A stretch of DNA of 64,000 nt from Pseudorhodoplanes sinuspersici (GTDB taxonomy: Bacteria; Pseudomonadota; Alphaproteobacteria; Rhizobiales; Xanthobacteraceae): assembly GCF_002119765.1 (NCBI RefSeq), contig NZ_CP021112.1:676501-740500 (forward strand), written 5' to 3'. The first letter of the stretch is position 1; the number at the start of each line of letters is the position of its first letter. The notes below the pieces were generated by a model. That model was not told the DNA's origin. It did no database searches and saw only the letters and a program-made list of their open reading frames with translations. This document shows, in pieces, positions 62,701 through 64,000 of this stretch. The translations under genes were made by a program, and so were the position numbers.

Positions 62701-63212
62701 CGATCAGCCGGCGTACCGCATTGTCGGCTCTCGTGACGACATTGTTGCCGCCGCAGGCATTGAGCGAAGCGCTGTCCTTGACCGAACTGCCCGGCAGTGT
62801 CGCGGCGCCAGACTTTACGCTGACCGACTTGAACGGCATCATTCATCGCCTGTCGGATTATCGCGGACGACCGCTGCTGGTAAATTTCTGGGCGGTGTGG
62901 TGTCCACCGTGCCGACGCGAGCTGGCCGCGCTCGCCGATCTGCGCGAACAATTGTCCGACACGTATGTCGCGGTGCTTGCCATCAATCTTGGCGACAAAG
63001 CCGAACGCATCGCGGCATTCCTCCAGCAGCATCCGGCGCCGAATTTGCCTGTGCTGCTTGACCACAAAAAATCGACGGCTGCCGCCTGGCACGTGCGCGG
63101 ACTTCCCGTCGCTTATGCGATCGATACCGCGGGTATCCTGCGTTACGGCGCACTGGGTGAGCGCGACTGGCGCGCTCCGATCATCGAAAGGCAGCTTCGT
63201 TCACTGCCATGA
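62697..63212 (+). CDS. TlpA-like exported thioredoxin-fold protein
   Basis: 171 residues. An N-terminal signal with a Tat-like SRRTALSAL is followed by the TlpA/ResA fold: APDFTLTDLNGIIHRLSDYR, NFWAVWCPPCRREL with redox CPPC at 69-72, and GLPVAYAIDTAGIL with the cis-proline. It is a periplasmic thiol-disulfide protein, perhaps serving haem or Fe-S protein maturation for the locus. Start overlaps the GntR stop. Confidence 0.88.
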   Translation: MTISRRTALSALVTTLLPPQALSEALSLTELPGSVAAPDFTLTDLNGIIHRLSDYRGRPLLVNFWAVWCPPCRRELAALADLREQLSDTYVAVLAINLGDKAERIAAFLQQHPAPNLPVLLDHKKSTAAAWHVRGLPVAYAIDTAGILRYGALGERDWRAPIIERQLRSLP

Positions 63213-63573
63213 ATGCAAGGACGCAAATTTCAGCCTCGCCCCCGAAGATAACCTGAATACCGCGTCTGCGATGGCGCGGGTTCCGGGACGGCTGGGTAAC
63301 CGCACCGGAATGCGGCTCGGTTAGGACCCCAACTTGTATCATCACTCTTTATATCTTTGCCTTGTCCTTCCGCTATCCCCGCGAGCCGCCGCCCAACGCC
63401 TGGGCAGCGCGGCGCTGAAGCGGGCCGGCGCCCCCTTCCCGGCTTTGGAAAAAAACCAATTAAAAGCAAGCACCTAGCCAAAAGGACTGACTGGCCTGCC
63501 GCTTTGGCACGCCATTTGCGGCTTTATACGGCGAGCTCTGAACAAGTTGTGGCTCAAACAAGGGGATCCGATC
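63213..63573. other. Upstream region of the substrate-binding protein, no supported gene
   Basis: 361 bases. Frames here are not protein-like. A short GC-rich dyad GCCCA-ACGCC-TGGGC lies near 63400 without a T run. The promoter of the ABC gene and the operator of the GntR protein are expected here. Confidence 0.5.
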
Positions 63574-64000
63574 ATGACGCGTTCCAAAGTCCTGCTTGCA
63601 GCAGCCTTTGCGCTGACGTTCGCGCCGCCGCTGCATGCCAAGACCATCGAAATCAACATCGGTCACCAGAGCATGTGCACCGATACCTACACCGCCGGGA
63701 TCGTGGTCAAAGAGCTGAAGCTCTTGGAAAAACACCTGCCCAAGACCGGCAAGTACAAGGACGCGAAGTTCACTGTGAGCTGGAGCGATTATTCGTCAGG
63801 TGGGCCGATCACCAACCAGATGCTCGCCAACAAGCTCAATTTCGGCGTGATGGGCGACTACCCCCTCATCGTCAACGGCGCGAAGTTTCAGGCCACCGAG
63901 AGCCTGCGAACGCTCTATGTCGCGGGCACTGGCTATAACCTGAAGGGCTCGGGCAATTCGATTGTCGTTCCCGTCAAGTCCGACATCTATTCGATCGACG
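63574..64000 (+). CDS. Partial ABC substrate-binding protein, NitT/TauT/SsuA family
   Basis: The first 142 residues; the rest lies beyond the window. Signal peptide MTRSKVLLAAAFALTFAPPL (cleavage near HAK), then IEINIGHQSMCTDTYTAGIV, WSDYSSGGPITNQMLANKLN and GVMGDYPLIVNGAK, the pattern of the SsuA/TauA/NrtA group (NMT1-like fold). It captures a sulfonate, taurine, nitrate or similar anion in the periplasm. AAGGGG stands 9 bases before the ATG. Permease and ATPase genes are expected further right. Confidence 0.9.
   Translation, partial: MTRSKVLLAAAFALTFAPPLHAKTIEINIGHQSMCTDTYTAGIVVKELKLLEKHLPKTGKYKDAKFTVSWSDYSSGGPITNQMLANKLNFGVMGDYPLIVNGAKFQATESLRTLYVAGTGYNLKGSGNSIVVPVKSDIYSID

Overview
The window looks like chromosome of an alphaproteobacterium of the Hyphomicrobiales, most like the Bradyrhizobium/Rhodopseudomonas/Afipia group. 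The basis is recognition of protein families (DUF2924-linked serine recombinases, many short soil-rhizobial hypothetical proteins, Tat-exported enzymes, a DUF971/FdxA/YeiH sulfur cluster) plus moderately high GC. No database search was run. I see no rRNA, tRNA or CRISPR array.

Layout. 1-377 holds the broken end of a nitrate/taurine-type ABC ATPase. 406-8025 is a mobile element: a leftward operon (small protein, DUF2924, large serine recombinase, HTH protein), then a rightward operon (AlpA-like regulator, replication-type HTH protein, small protein, ParB-methyltransferase fusion, P27-type small terminase). A second copy with different cargo lies at 39263-45821; the methyltransferase parts are almost identical. 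8245-24400 is an accessory zone of tiny genes and frameshifted relics, with a 542-bp perfect direct repeat. 24414-25259 is a decayed IS3-family element. 25261-29786 is a copper or envelope-stress module (multicopper oxidase, Met/His-rich LTXXQ protein, two-component system). 30688-33985 is a SIR2-HerA-KTSC operon, a probable anti-phage system. 34329-39235 carries a cytochrome c, a sugar dehydrogenase, an LssY-C protein and a broken DUF2130 gene. 46131-50888 is a quorum-sensing operon: LuxI and LuxR, an EctB-like aminotransferase, an alpha/beta hydrolase and two small proteins. Two matching 16-bp dyads, CTAGGC-N4-GCCTAG, sit 65-69 bp upstream of luxI and of the first gene. 51007-55544 contains a ligD relic, a large secreted beta-propeller protein and broken genes. 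55545-64000 is a sulfur/redox locus: a leftward operon (7Fe ferredoxin, ferredoxin-NADP reductase, 2Fe-2S ferredoxin, YeiH exporter) diverging from a rightward one (DUF971, AprA-like flavoprotein, AprB-like ferredoxin, HEAT protein, GntR regulator, TlpA-like protein) that leads to an ABC substrate-binding protein cut by the window end.

Working together: the two mobile elements bracket about 31 kb of accessory DNA that includes the defence operon. The 6-gene quorum operon probably makes or modifies a small molecule under autoinduction. The right-hand locus probably feeds electrons through ferredoxins to an APS-reductase-like flavoenzyme acting on a sulfur compound imported by the ABC system. 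Many genes between 11 and 19 kb, and several later ones, are broken by single-base indels. This may be real decay or uncorrected sequencing error, and functional calls there depend on which it is.
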